Shown here: positions 1 to 8,634 of the stretch, one piece after another
How positions within the stretch are numbered: the stretch's first letter is position 1
Layout of the letters: the number at the start of each line of letters is the position of its first letter
NCBI GenBank assembly: GCA_965229635.1
Contig: OZ245894.1
Span: 3,286,001 to 3,350,000 of the forward strand
Length of the DNA: 64,000 nt
DNA from: BQJU01 sp965229635
GTDB lineage: Bacteria > Bacteroidota > Bacteroidia > Chitinophagales > Saprospiraceae
Reading direction: 5' to 3'
Notes under the pieces: model-generated
Seen by the model: only the letters and a program-made list of their open reading frames with translations
Told to the model about the DNA's origin: nothing
Database searches by the model: none
Translations under genes and position numbers: made by a program

Positions 1-1250
1 GTAGCCCACTACCTCTTTTCGGTTGAGATACGCCCGTAGGCTGTCCAGTAAGGATTCCAGGGCATCCAGTTCATCCTGCTCGTAATAAATCTTAAGCAGC
101 ATGGATTTGGCATTCAGGTTGATCAAAATATCGTCGTATTCCACCTGGATCAGCAATCGCATCGCGCGGTTATAGTCCCTCTTTTCAAAATAATACCGCG
201 AGCGACTATAGTGTACAATGCTTTCCCGGTGACGGCGCTCCAGGTACTTTTCGTAATCGGTAATAAAACTGTCTACCCATTCAAATTCCTTCAGACGCAG
301 TCCAATCCTTATGACATTGAGGAAGGTAAATCGCGAAACCACCTTATCATCAATCAATATGCCCTTTTGCAAGCCTTCCCGATAAAGGTCAAAAGCTTCC
401 TTTACAAAAGCTTCATCACCGGCATTCATACGGCCAATACAGTAGTTAATGGCCATCAAATAAATATCTCTGATTTCCGAATGGGTAAATCGGTGTCCGT
501 GCTCTTCAATTTCGGTTTTCAGGTTCTGAAAATAGTTGGTCTCCTTCGGAACCGTTAGTGTCTTGTAGATGTAATAATAGATAGAGATAGCCGGAGAGTG
601 GAAAAATTCGTTTTGTTCCACATAATCCAACACCTGATCCAACAGACCAATATCGCAGCTTTCTTTAAATACCCGTTGGTGCGTAAGGATAATACAGGTC
701 TGATTCATCTTTTTGGCCAGATAATCTAGATCCAGCGCATCCGAATATTTTTGCAAGTTGAGCGATACAGTTCGTTTTTTTCCACTTTTGAAGAGCTGTT
801 TTTCATTATATAATGCATATTCGTTTTCGTAAAAAGTGCGGTCATGGATGCCGGCGTTATCCAGCGTACTTTCCACTTTCTTGATGGTTTTCTGGAAAAG
901 CTTGTCCAGCTTGCGTTTGCGATAAAACCCCGCCAGGGCCAGGTTGGTCTGGGTGTCATCCTCACAAAGTTCCTTGTGAACGATGTAGCCTTCCACTGCT
1001 TTGGTGAAAAAGTGGATGGTTTGCCGTAGCTTGGCATCATCGTAGCCTTCATCGGGGAAGATTTGGAGAAAATGCGCTCCTTTTTCAGGAATTTTTCGTC
1101 TTCAAGATGGTTGGAAGCCATGAGATATTCGAACAACTGGATCACATCTTCGCGTTGGTTATGCATCGGAGAAGACAGCCATTTACGGAGTTCGCGCGTC
1201 TCTTTTTTAGATAATATCCTCAAAATCGAAATTATATGACTATTTTCCAT
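1..1250 (-). pseudogene. Frameshifted, edge-truncated copy of the ~467-aa helical partner family
   Basis: The N-terminal ~58 residues, from ATG at 1250, match the start of the three intact paralogs at 4609, 8635 and 13292 (SP-hydrophobic-N-x-RED box, then a tyrosine-leucine helix). At about 1079-1085, in a short A5G2 run on the coding strand, the frame shifts by one missing base. The next frame is then open to the window edge and carries every later family motif: LTHQRVF, EIRDIYLMAINYC, VSRFTFLNV, NLNAKSMLLKIYY and the RKEVVGY box. About the last 90 residues lie outside the window. A single lesion in an otherwise well-kept gene suggests a recent mutation, a slippage switch or a sequencing error. 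It is divergent from the secreted gene at 1429. Function unknown. Confidence 0.75.
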
Positions 1251-1376
1251 AGGGTATATAAAGTAAAAATTTCAACAAATTAAGATTTTGCATTATTTTT
1301 ATAATATTTTGAAAATCAATTAATTAATAATCGATAGTCGAAATGTGATGTTGTAAAAATAAGCGATTTAATTCAA

Positions 1377-1398
1377 CAAATGCTATTTTTTGTCTTTG
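1377..1398 (+). promoter_or_regulatory. Conserved bipartite element, copy 1 (CAAA-N14-TTTG)
   Basis: CAAA at 1377-1380 and TTTG at 1395-1398 are separated by 14 bases, and TTGTC precedes the TTTG. The same arrangement with identical spacing sits in the other three divergent regions at 6103, 10159 and 14791. The right half resembles a Bacteroidota -7 element (TAnnTTTG), so it is probably the promoter or an operator of the secreted gene, 31 bases before ATG 1429. Function is inferred from position and conservation. Confidence 0.6.
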
Positions 1399-1428
1399 TT
1401 TTTCGACTCAAATCAAATCACTTTTGTA

Positions 1429-4416
1429 ATGTATTCAAAAGCATACGACCTAAACCAATCGCTCATGAAGTCAACGGCTGATAAAGCAGCAAGCAATTTT
1501 TTGGGAGGTCTTTCCAGATGGATGTTACCTCTTCTGCTTCTGTTATTTGCCAACGATATCGGAGCGCAGGGTTGGGAGAAAGTTTTTGGAGGCCCACGAA
1601 CAGAGTGGGGCCAATCCGTGATTGAAACGTCAGACCACGGATATATTATTGCCGGATTTTCTCAGTCATTTTCTGCAGACAATGATTTTGATGTATATGT
1701 CATCAAAACTGATGTAGACGGAACACTAGTTTGGCAGGAAGTTTATGACCATGGAGACAGACAGTTCGGTTATGAAATTATTGAAACGACAGAAGGAGAC
1801 TTCGTCATTGTCGGTAAGATTGATGAAACTCCAGGACTACCTTCTAAAGTATACCTCTTAAAGATAGATCGCACTGGAAAAGAGATTTTCCACAGGGTTT
1901 ACGCCAGTAACGGCATGGAGGAAGAAGGCAATAGCCTGGTTCAGTTGCCAGACGGTGGATTTGCTATCGTAGGTAATACGAGGACACCCGGGGAACCAAA
2001 TACTTCTGACATCCTTGTTCTGAGAACTGATGCAAACGGTAACGAAATATGGCGGCAAACCTACGGTACCGATGAGCAGGATACTGGAGAGTCGATTGTC
2101 TATACTGAGGAGGGCTTTTTTGCAGTAGGAAGAAGTGCTGAACCGACTAGCAGTATCACTTTTGACATCGCACTGTTGAAGGTGGCTGACGATGGTGAAA
2201 TGAACTTCTTGATGCGCATTGGAGACCCAGGAGTGAGTGAAACCGCATCTTCGATGCTGGTTACCCAAGACAACAAACTCATTGTCGGCGGGGAAGGCTT
2301 TGGCAAAGCGCCTTCAATCATGCTCCTGAATCTTGATGGAGAAAAGCTTTGGCAGTGGTCAACAGGAGCAGGAACAGTGGGTGAAATTTTCACAGTTAAA
2401 GAAACACCCAATGGTGAAATAGTTGGAGCTGGATTCTTTGAGATCACTGAACAAAATGCCGATGTTTTCCTGGTTGGTCTTGATGTTGCTGCTGAAGGAG
2501 AATTAATTTGGAGTTCTCTGCTCGGTGAAGACAACAAATATGATGAGGCTGCAGGATTGGATATTACCCACGATGGTGGGTTGATCATCACTGGAATGAC
2601 CAGTTACGAGGCAGGAATTATCAATGATGTTCGCCTGATGCGTACCGACGCTACGGGAAACACCATTACCAACCATATTAGTGGTAAAGTTTACCAGTCT
2701 GAAGATGGATGTAACAACTTCGTGCTTGGCGATCTGCCCTTACCGGGATGGATTGTAAGAGCAGAAGGAACAGAAAATACATACTTCGGCACAACGGATG
2801 CCGATGGAAATTTTGACATAACGGTTGACACAGGCGCTTATACAGTTACGGTGCTCGGTCTCTCTCCCTACTGGGACATATGCGACGATGCCGGCCAGCA
2901 AGTGAGCTTCGGGCAGTTTTACAGCGAAGCAACAGCGAATTTCCCGGTCGAACCTTCAACAGAATGTACTTATCTGGAAGTAGACGTTGCCGCTGAGTTT
3001 CTCGCTCCCTGCTCTGACGTAACTTATACAGTGTCCTACTGCAACATTGGAACGCTTGATGCACTTGGTGCTTACGTAGATGTAACGCTGGATAGTGAAA
3101 TGACTTACAATTCAGCGGATATCCCGGGCACGGAAATCACTCCCAATGTATACCGCTTCGATCTCGGAGACGTCGCAGTGACTGACTGCGGAAGCTTTGA
3201 CATCAGCGTTGCACTGGATTGTGAAGGCATTGCCACCGGACAAGCTGGTTTGGTAAGTGCCCACATTTATCCCGATGCGATTTGCGGTGATCCTGATCCC
3301 AACTGGGATGGAACAAGCATCATCGTTACCGGACGATGTGAAAATGATTCGATCAAATTCACTATCGAAAATGTGACAGGCTTGCAAATGCAGGAATCAA
3401 GAATGTACATTGTCACTGAAGACGATGTGATGTTCCTGAACGGTCCACAAGACTTCCAGCTGGATGGCAACGATTCTGAAATGATCGACCTGCCAGCCAC
3501 GGGAGCCACGTACCGCCTGATTGCACAGCAAGCAGAATTTCACCCAGGTAGCAGTAATCCTACCGTAGTTGTAGAAGGGTGTACAACCGAAAACAGCGAA
3601 GAATATTCAACAGGCTTCGTCAACCAGTTTCCTGAAGACGATCAGGACAACTTCGTAGCCTTTGACGTACAGGAGATAATCGATTCCGGAACTCCGGCTT
3701 CAATGAGAGGCTATCCCAATGGTTTTATGGATGGATCCATAACCGCAAATACCGATTTAGTTTACACAATATTTTTTGAAAACGCCGGAATCGATACTAT
3801 TGACAGAGTAGTCATCAGAGACACCATTTCGCCCAACCTTGACATCACTTCGGTGATGCCGGGGGCAAGCAGTCATCCCTATGATTTTGAAGTTTACAAC
3901 ACTGGTGTCCTGAAGATTACTTTTGAGGAAATCCAACTTCTTCCAGGTAGCAGCGCAGGGGAGGCTACGGACCGTGGGTTCGTAAAGTTCCGAATTGCCC
4001 AAAAACCGAACAACCCTCAGGGGACAATAATCAGCAATAGCGCTGCTGTCTTTTTTGACTATGAAGAACCGGTACAAACCAATGTGGTTGACCACACGGT
4101 GAGTTGTCAGACACTCTTTGAACAAGATCAGGATTGTCTGGATATTGTTTCCAATATCAACAACCCAGTACCCGGTGTAACAATAAATGTTTATCCGAAT
4201 CCGTTCTTTGAATCCACCACCTTTGAGATCGAAGGAATTGAAAACGAGGAGCTTAGTTTCAAAGTGTACGATCTCTACGGTCGCCTAATGAGGAGTGACC
4301 GATTCCGTGGTGCCAAATTTGATTTTTATCGACACCATCTTCCAGCTGGTCTTTATGTCTACCAGATCGAAATGCAAGGACAGCTGATCAGTAGCGGGAA
4401 GATAACGGTGCGATAA
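1429..4416 (+). CDS. Large T9SS-secreted protein, propeller-like N-terminus (array paralog 1)
   Basis: Predicted cell-surface or released protein of ~995 aa. The signal peptide ends ...DIGAQ. Residues ~35-420 are repeats of the pattern DxGYxIxG...VxxxDxxGxxxW, typical of secreted beta-propeller-like modules. A carboxypeptidase-regulatory-like segment follows (ISGKVYQSEDGC), then the core shared with the other array proteins (CTYLEVDV, YCNIGT, AHIYPDAICG, ASSHPYDF, SAAVFFDY). The C-terminus is a type A T9SS sorting domain (VYPNPF ... LPAGLYVYQI ... GKITVR). It is the most divergent paralog: the DPNDK signature is absent (around 3680) and the LRRCF motif is replaced by LAPCS. ATG 1465 is an equally plausible start. 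A TTG at 1390 lies inside the conserved promoter box and is unlikely to be used. Ligand unknown. Confidence 0.85.
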   Translation: MYSKAYDLNQSLMKSTADKAASNFLGGLSRWMLPLLLLLFANDIGAQGWEKVFGGPRTEWGQSVIETSDHGYIIAGFSQSFSADNDFDVYVIKTDVDGTLVWQEVYDHGDRQFGYEIIETTEGDFVIVGKIDETPGLPSKVYLLKIDRTGKEIFHRVYASNGMEEEGNSLVQLPDGGFAIVGNTRTPGEPNTSDILVLRTDANGNEIWRQTYGTDEQDTGESIVYTEEGFFAVGRSAEPTSSITFDIALLKVADDGEMNFLMRIGDPGVSETASSMLVTQDNKLIVGGEGFGKAPSIMLLNLDGEKLWQWSTGAGTVGEIFTVKETPNGEIVGAGFFEITEQNADVFLVGLDVAAEGELIWSSLLGEDNKYDEAAGLDITHDGGLIITGMTSYEAGIINDVRLMRTDATGNTITNHISGKVYQSEDGCNNFVLGDLPLPGWIVRAEGTENTYFGTTDADGNFDITVDTGAYTVTVLGLSPYWDICDDAGQQVSFGQFYSEATANFPVEPSTECTYLEVDVAAEFLAPCSDVTYTVSYCNIGTLDALGAYVDVTLDSEMTYNSADIPGTEITPNVYRFDLGDVAVTDCGSFDISVALDCEGIATGQAGLVSAHIYPDAICGDPDPNWDGTSIIVTGRCENDSIKFTIENVTGLQMQESRMYIVTEDDVMFLNGPQDFQLDGNDSEMIDLPATGATYRLIAQQAEFHPGSSNPTVVVEGCTTENSEEYSTGFVNQFPEDDQDNFVAFDVQEIIDSGTPASMRGYPNGFMDGSITANTDLVYTIFFENAGIDTIDRVVIRDTISPNLDITSVMPGASSHPYDFEVYNTGVLKITFEEIQLLPGSSAGEATDRGFVKFRIAQKPNNPQGTIISNSAAVFFDYEEPVQTNVVDHTVSCQTLFEQDQDCLDIVSNINNPVPGVTINVYPNPFFESTTFEIEGIENEELSFKVYDLYGRLMRSDRFRGAKFDFYRHHLPAGLYVYQIEMQGQLISSGKITVR

Positions 4417-4435
4417 TCATAATCCCATAAACAAA

Positions 4436-4459
4436 GGTTCCTCGCTACGGCGGGGAACC
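4436..4459 (+). other. Hairpin downstream of secreted gene 1
   Basis: Ten-base arms GGTTCCTCGC and GCGGGGAACC, with one T-G wobble, close a TACG tetraloop 20 bases after the stop codon. No T-tract follows, so on its own it is at best a weak terminator or a 3' stabilising structure. A much stronger terminator lies at 4577. Confidence 0.45.
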
Positions 4460-4576
4460 ACTCTAAACTTGAAGTCGTTTATTTTACAAAAATACTTTAA
4501 CGAAGTTAAATTCGTTTTTATAAAGAATTAGGTCGTCTTATTATTTCATGAGATTATGATTTGTTATTAGCGAGAG

Positions 4577-4604
4577 GTCCGGCTGCGAGCCGGACTTTTT
4601 TTTT
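4577..4604 (+). terminator. Rho-independent terminator after secreted gene 1
   Basis: A perfect 8-bp stem, GTCCGGCT / AGCCGGAC with a GCG loop, is followed by nine T residues. It separates the plus-strand secreted gene from the convergent helical-partner gene that ends at 4609. Confidence 0.85.
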
Positions 4605-4608
4605 GAGG

Positions 4609-6009
4609 CTACCTCAACTGTTCCAACAACCATTCCCTTTCCGCTACCGACTTAGTTTCTACAATCCGTTTTCGCAAACTTTCCTTTCCTTCCTGATCAT
4701 AAGGGGGCAATTCCAGCAATTTCTTCGTCAGCCTAATGAGCTGACGGTAATTTTCCCGGTGATAACCCATTACTTTTTTACGTCGAATGAAGGTGTTCAT
4801 GGCTTCCAGATGGGCTTCCAAAGCATCAAATTCCTGGGTGGTGAAATAGATTTTTAACACAACTGTCTTCGCTGAAAGATTGAGGAGCAAATCTTCGTAC
4901 TCCGACTTTTGCAACAGTTGTAGCGCTTCTCCGTAGTTGCCACGACTATATTCCAATCTCGCCAAACAAAAACTGTACATGCTTTCCTGATAGGCTTTTT
5001 CCAGCATAGACTGGTAATCGTGCAAAAAACGTGCTACCCAGTCGTATTCCTTTTGGATCAATCCAAGCGTCACAATATTCCGGTAGGTAAACCTCGACAA
5101 AACGCCATTGGTCAGCAAATACTCCTGATCCAGGCCTTCCTGATAGAGCTCAAACAAATCCTTGAGGTAAGAGCGATTGCCAGCATTGTAGTCCCTCAGG
5201 CAAAAGTTGATGCCGAGCAGGAATAGATCACGCATTTCCTCCTGTGGAAATTGCTGGCGATGCTGAGTAATCAGCTGCCGAAAGGTGCTGAAATGCAGAC
5301 CGTGCTCTTCCCGTGTCAGTGCACAGTAGCAATGGTAGTAAATGGCAATGACGGGGACTTCCATCAAATGGTCTTGCTCAATATATTGCAGCAGTGGCTC
5401 CAACAGTCCAAAATTGTATTGGGTGCGGTACACCGTTTGGTGAGAAATGAGCACACACACTTGCTTGAGCTTGTTAGCGATGTAGTTGATATCCAGGTCA
5501 TTGGCCAGGTTTTGCAGGTTGAATTCGCTGATTCTTTTGCGGCTGGCTACCTGGTGGAATGCCTCCTGTTGGATGGCGTAGCTACTTTCGTAAAAAGAAG
5601 TATCCCTGAATGGATATTTGTGTAAGCTGGCCTGAGCGTCTTTTTTGGCTGCCTCAAAGTGTTTGTCTAGTTGTCGCTTGCGGTAAGTGCGCACCAGGCG
5701 GGTTTTGACTTGCAGCTCATCGTTGAGCAATTCCTGGCAGACCAGGTATTTTTCCAGTAATTTGTAGAGTAAACTCATGGCCATTCGCATCCGGTGATCA
5801 TCGTAGTCATCGCCGGGGTAAAGCTTTTGGTAGGCTTGCTGCTTATTGGGAATAAGATGAAGAACCGAAAGACATTCACGGAGATAATCGTACAAGACAA
5901 TGAGATCCTCCCGTTTATTGAAAAAGGGCGATTCTACAAAGTTTTGCGCTTCCCGCAACTCTTTTGTCGTAAAGTCATCCAGTAAAGCTAGTAATTTTGA
6001 ATCCCTCAT
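4609..6009 (-). CDS. Helical TPR-like cytoplasmic protein, 466 aa (array partner 2)
   Basis: Family not recognised by name. There is no signal peptide or membrane segment, so it should be cytoplasmic, and it is almost entirely alpha-helical. Conserved blocks shared with the paralogs at 1, 8635 and 13292 are LLxxxxxKELRE followed by SPFFNKREDLI (~residues 27-37), LISHQTVYRTQYNFGLL (~190), MRDLFLLGINFC, LSRFTYRNIV, a TPR-like pair around SRGNYGEALQLLQKSEY, NLSAKTVVLKIYF, RRKKVMGYHRENY and a terminal WLLEQLR. The 181-bp region shared with the divergent secreted gene at 6191 implies co-control. It might regulate or assist its neighbour, but nothing in the sequence assigns a biochemical role. Confidence 0.8.
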   Translation of the reverse strand: MRDSKLLALLDDFTTKELREAQNFVESPFFNKREDLIVLYDYLRECLSVLHLIPNKQQAYQKLYPGDDYDDHRMRMAMSLLYKLLEKYLVCQELLNDELQVKTRLVRTYRKRQLDKHFEAAKKDAQASLHKYPFRDTSFYESSYAIQQEAFHQVASRKRISEFNLQNLANDLDINYIANKLKQVCVLISHQTVYRTQYNFGLLEPLLQYIEQDHLMEVPVIAIYYHCYCALTREEHGLHFSTFRQLITQHRQQFPQEEMRDLFLLGINFCLRDYNAGNRSYLKDLFELYQEGLDQEYLLTNGVLSRFTYRNIVTLGLIQKEYDWVARFLHDYQSMLEKAYQESMYSFCLARLEYSRGNYGEALQLLQKSEYEDLLLNLSAKTVVLKIYFTTQEFDALEAHLEAMNTFIRRKKVMGYHRENYRQLIRLTKKLLELPPYDQEGKESLRKRIVETKSVAEREWLLEQLR

Positions 6010-6041
6010 TTATTATTAAAAATAATATGTATTAGACAGTT

Positions 6042-6082
6042 TTTAAATTTAAAATACTGAAAAACAGTATTTTAAATTTAAA
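6042..6082. repeat. Perfect 18-bp inverted repeat in divergent region 2
   Basis: Arms at 6042-6059 and 6065-6082 (left arm TTTAAATTTAAAATACTG) are exact complements around an AAAAA loop. It lies between the divergent genes at 6009 and 6191, on the partner-gene side of the CAAA/TTTG element. It could be an operator, or a 5'-leader hairpin of the minus-strand gene. No equivalent perfect repeat is seen in the other divergent regions. Confidence 0.7.
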
Positions 6083-6102
6083 GTAATGGGAAAAAATTTA
6101 GA

Positions 6103-6124
6103 CAAAGGAATGAATTTGTCTTTG
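6103..6124 (+). promoter_or_regulatory. Conserved bipartite element, copy 2 (CAAA-N14-TTTG)
   Basis: CAAA at 6103-6106, TTTG at 6121-6124, with TTGTC before the TTTG; the 14-base gap is identical to the other copies. The left half sits in GACAAAG, which also forms a dyad with TTTGTC eight bases on. It lies 66 bases before the secreted gene's ATG at 6191. Confidence 0.6.
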
Positions 6125-6190
6125 AAAACCCCTTAAAAGAGCCGGATTTTTGTCCCGAAAGCTAAATTCGACGACTAAATTATAATCCAA

Positions 6191-8464
6191 ATGAAGAAGG
6201 TATTGACCATTCTGATGCTTTTTGTCCTAGCTTTTCCGCTTAATGCTCAGACGATTGTTCAGGGGCACATTCGCTTGCCTAATGGCCTCCCGTTGCCAGG
6301 TGTAAGCGTAGGTCCTGTATTGACTGATGATGAAGGGTTTTATTCCTTTGAGGTCATTACTGACTTCACTGTAGCACCCTTTTTTGATTCTTTTCCAATG
6401 GCAGGGGTAGATTATGAGGATGGGCTTGCTATACGTAGCTATATTTTGGGTGGAGGTCCCATTAGTCCTTATAAATTAATCGCGGCAGATGTAAATGATA
6501 GTGAAAGTATATCTACTGTCGATTTAGTTTTTCTAAGGAAGGCGATAGAAGGGATTCTGCCTTTCACTTCAGATGATAAGATCTGGACGTTTATTTGGGC
6601 TGACTACCAATTTCCAGGTCCAAACCCCTGGGCTGAAACATTTCCGGAACTTATACAGGTTAATAACCCTGCTCAGGATACTACTTACCAATTTGATTTT
6701 GTAGCAGTTAAGAAGGGTGATGTAGACTGCAGCTTTGGCAGTGACTATGCTGCCGTAATCAGTGGGCACTTTTTCTATGATGTAAATGAAGATTGTAACA
6801 ATAACACTGAAGACCCTCTGGAAGGGTTTTACCTCCGGCTGGTAGGAGAAAACTATACGGTTTATACCACCACGTATAGCAGTGGCTATTTTTCTGCGTT
6901 TGTTGCTCCGGGTACTTATACGCCAGAGGTACAATTACCCAACGACTACTGGATTGCGTGTCCTAACCTGGGCGAGATAACCGTGGAGCAAGGTGATGCA
7001 GCGGAGTTGGAAGTACCGATCCAGGCTGCCGAGTTGTGTCCCTACCTGGAAGTAGATATCAGCGCTGGCTTCCTGAGACGCTGTGTGGTCAATGATTATT
7101 ACGTTTATTACCGCAATACCGGTACCGTTGACGCCGAAGATGCCTATGTGACGGTGGAACTGGATGATTTTATCACTCTGGAAAGCAGTAGCATACCTTG
7201 GAGCGTGGTAGATGGGAACACCTATACTTTTGATGTTGGTACCGTGCCACTGGGAGAGAGCGGTAGTTTTTCCCTGCAGGTTTTGGTCAGTTGCGAGGCG
7301 GAATTGGGGCAAACCCATTGCACGGAAGCGCACATCTATCCCGATTCGATATGTGGGCCCACCGACCCGGCCTGGGATGGTGCCAGCCTGATGGTGGAGG
7401 CGAGTTGTGCGGGTGATTCGGTACACTTTGTGATCACCAATATTGGTGAAGACATGCAAAGCGGGGTCAACTATATTGTCATCGAGGATGATTTGATTAT
7501 GTACGAAGGTATCCTGAATCCGTTAGGTTCTTTTGAAACACAAGACATCCCCATGGAAGCCAATGGCAGTACCTTCCGCATTGAATTTCACCAGACCGAA
7601 GGGCATCCCGGAGAGAGCCGACCTGGCTTCAGCATTGAAGGTTGTGGTACCAATGGGCAGGGCACTTTTAGCACAGGCTACGTTACGATCTACCCTCAGG
7701 ACGATGCCAATACATTTGTTTCCATCGACTGCCAGGAAAATATCGATTCTTATGATCCCAATGACAAGCAAGGCTTTCCGCGTGGAGTAGGGGAAACCCA
7801 CGATATTGAAGCCAATCAGGATATGGAATACCTCATTCGTTTTCAGAATACGGGAACGGCTGAGGCGATCAACATCATCGTTCGAGACACGCTCTCTCCG
7901 CTGCTTGATCCCGGCTCCATTCAGCTGGGGGCAAGTAGCCATTCCTATGAGTTTCGATTGACCGATGAAGGAGTGCTCAACTTCTACTTTCCAAGTATTA
8001 TGCTGCCTGATAGCAATGCCAACGAACCGGCCTCGCACGGCTTTATCAAATTTCGCATCAGCCAGCAACCGGATTTGCCGATCGGTTCAGTGATCGAGAA
8101 TTCGGCAGCCATCTATTTCGACTTTAATGATCCGGTGATTACCAATACCACGGTTCACACCATCGGAGAAGATCGATTGGAGCTATTGACGGATGTGTAC
8201 ACCCCAAACTGGAATCAACTGCATTGGAAAGTATCACCCAATCCCGCGCGTGACTGGCTGTACTTCGATATTGAAGGCTCAGAAGAAACCAATGGGGTTG
8301 TAGCGTTTTATTCCCCGCAAGGGCAAGCCTTACTGCGACAGACATTTTCTTCAGGGCAATTTACCGTTGATGTTAACAATCTACCCGCTGGGCTCTGCTT
8401 TTATCGGTTGTTCATTGACGGAGAGGTGCGAGGTGCCGGGCGAGTCGTGCTGGGTAGGATGTAA
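6191..8464 (+). CDS. T9SS-secreted protein with dockerin-like N-terminal region (array paralog 2)
   Basis: Predicted exported protein of 757 aa; signal peptide MKKVLTILMLFVLAFPLNAQ. Residues ~70-190 hold two dockerin-like calcium-loop segments (DYEDGLAIRSYILGG, and DVNDSESISTVDLVFLRKAI followed by KKGDVD). A short SdrD/carboxypeptidase-regulatory-like unit follows, then the array core: CPYLEVDIS, LRRC, YYRNTGT, GQTHCTEAHIYPDSICG. The DPNDK-type domain has DSYDPNDKQ near residue 519, YLIRFQNTGT and SAAIYFDFNDPVITN. The T9SS type A tail starts at WKVSPNP. It is divergent from the helical partner at 6009. The structure suggests an adhesin or matrix protein; substrate unknown. Confidence 0.85.
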   Translation: MKKVLTILMLFVLAFPLNAQTIVQGHIRLPNGLPLPGVSVGPVLTDDEGFYSFEVITDFTVAPFFDSFPMAGVDYEDGLAIRSYILGGGPISPYKLIAADVNDSESISTVDLVFLRKAIEGILPFTSDDKIWTFIWADYQFPGPNPWAETFPELIQVNNPAQDTTYQFDFVAVKKGDVDCSFGSDYAAVISGHFFYDVNEDCNNNTEDPLEGFYLRLVGENYTVYTTTYSSGYFSAFVAPGTYTPEVQLPNDYWIACPNLGEITVEQGDAAELEVPIQAAELCPYLEVDISAGFLRRCVVNDYYVYYRNTGTVDAEDAYVTVELDDFITLESSSIPWSVVDGNTYTFDVGTVPLGESGSFSLQVLVSCEAELGQTHCTEAHIYPDSICGPTDPAWDGASLMVEASCAGDSVHFVITNIGEDMQSGVNYIVIEDDLIMYEGILNPLGSFETQDIPMEANGSTFRIEFHQTEGHPGESRPGFSIEGCGTNGQGTFSTGYVTIYPQDDANTFVSIDCQENIDSYDPNDKQGFPRGVGETHDIEANQDMEYLIRFQNTGTAEAINIIVRDTLSPLLDPGSIQLGASSHSYEFRLTDEGVLNFYFPSIMLPDSNANEPASHGFIKFRISQQPDLPIGSVIENSAAIYFDFNDPVITNTTVHTIGEDRLELLTDVYTPNWNQLHWKVSPNPARDWLYFDIEGSEETNGVVAFYSPQGQALLRQTFSSGQFTVDVNNLPAGLCFYRLFIDGEVRGAGRVVLGRM

Positions 8465-8468
8465 GACA

Positions 8469-8626
8469 GTTGAGGCGGTTTAGGAAGTTTAGAGTGTAGG
8501 GGGTAGCGTTTTGAGAATGACGCAGCTGTTTGTACTGTAAATTCTGTTTAAGTCTAGCGTATTTGCGGTATGAGATTCTGATGGGCCCGATCTCTACACT
8601 CCTACACACTAAACTCTAAACTAAGA
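8469..8626. repeat. Structured intergenic repeat, copy A (GAGGCGGT ... CTAAACTCTAAACTAA)
   Basis: This filler between convergent genes starts with GTTGAGGCGGTTTAGGAAGT and ends with ACACTAAACTCTAAACTAAG. The ends are imperfectly complementary (AGTTTAGAGT against ACTCTAAACT). A second element with the same two ends occupies 49162-49372. It is non-coding, and looks like a dispersed palindromic or MITE-like repeat. Confidence 0.55.
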
Positions 8627-8634
8627 AAATCTAT

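Noticed and set aside
211..558. Plus-strand ORF of 115 codons near the left edge, and similar long ORFs opposite the other helical and secreted genes
   Set aside because: They lie antisense to conserved family genes, have no recognisable domain, and are explained by the codon bias of the true frame.
1390..1428. Longest in-frame reading of the first secreted gene, from TTG 1390
   Set aside because: The TTG is part of the conserved TTGTCTTTG box found upstream of all four secreted genes, and the extra residues are not signal-like.
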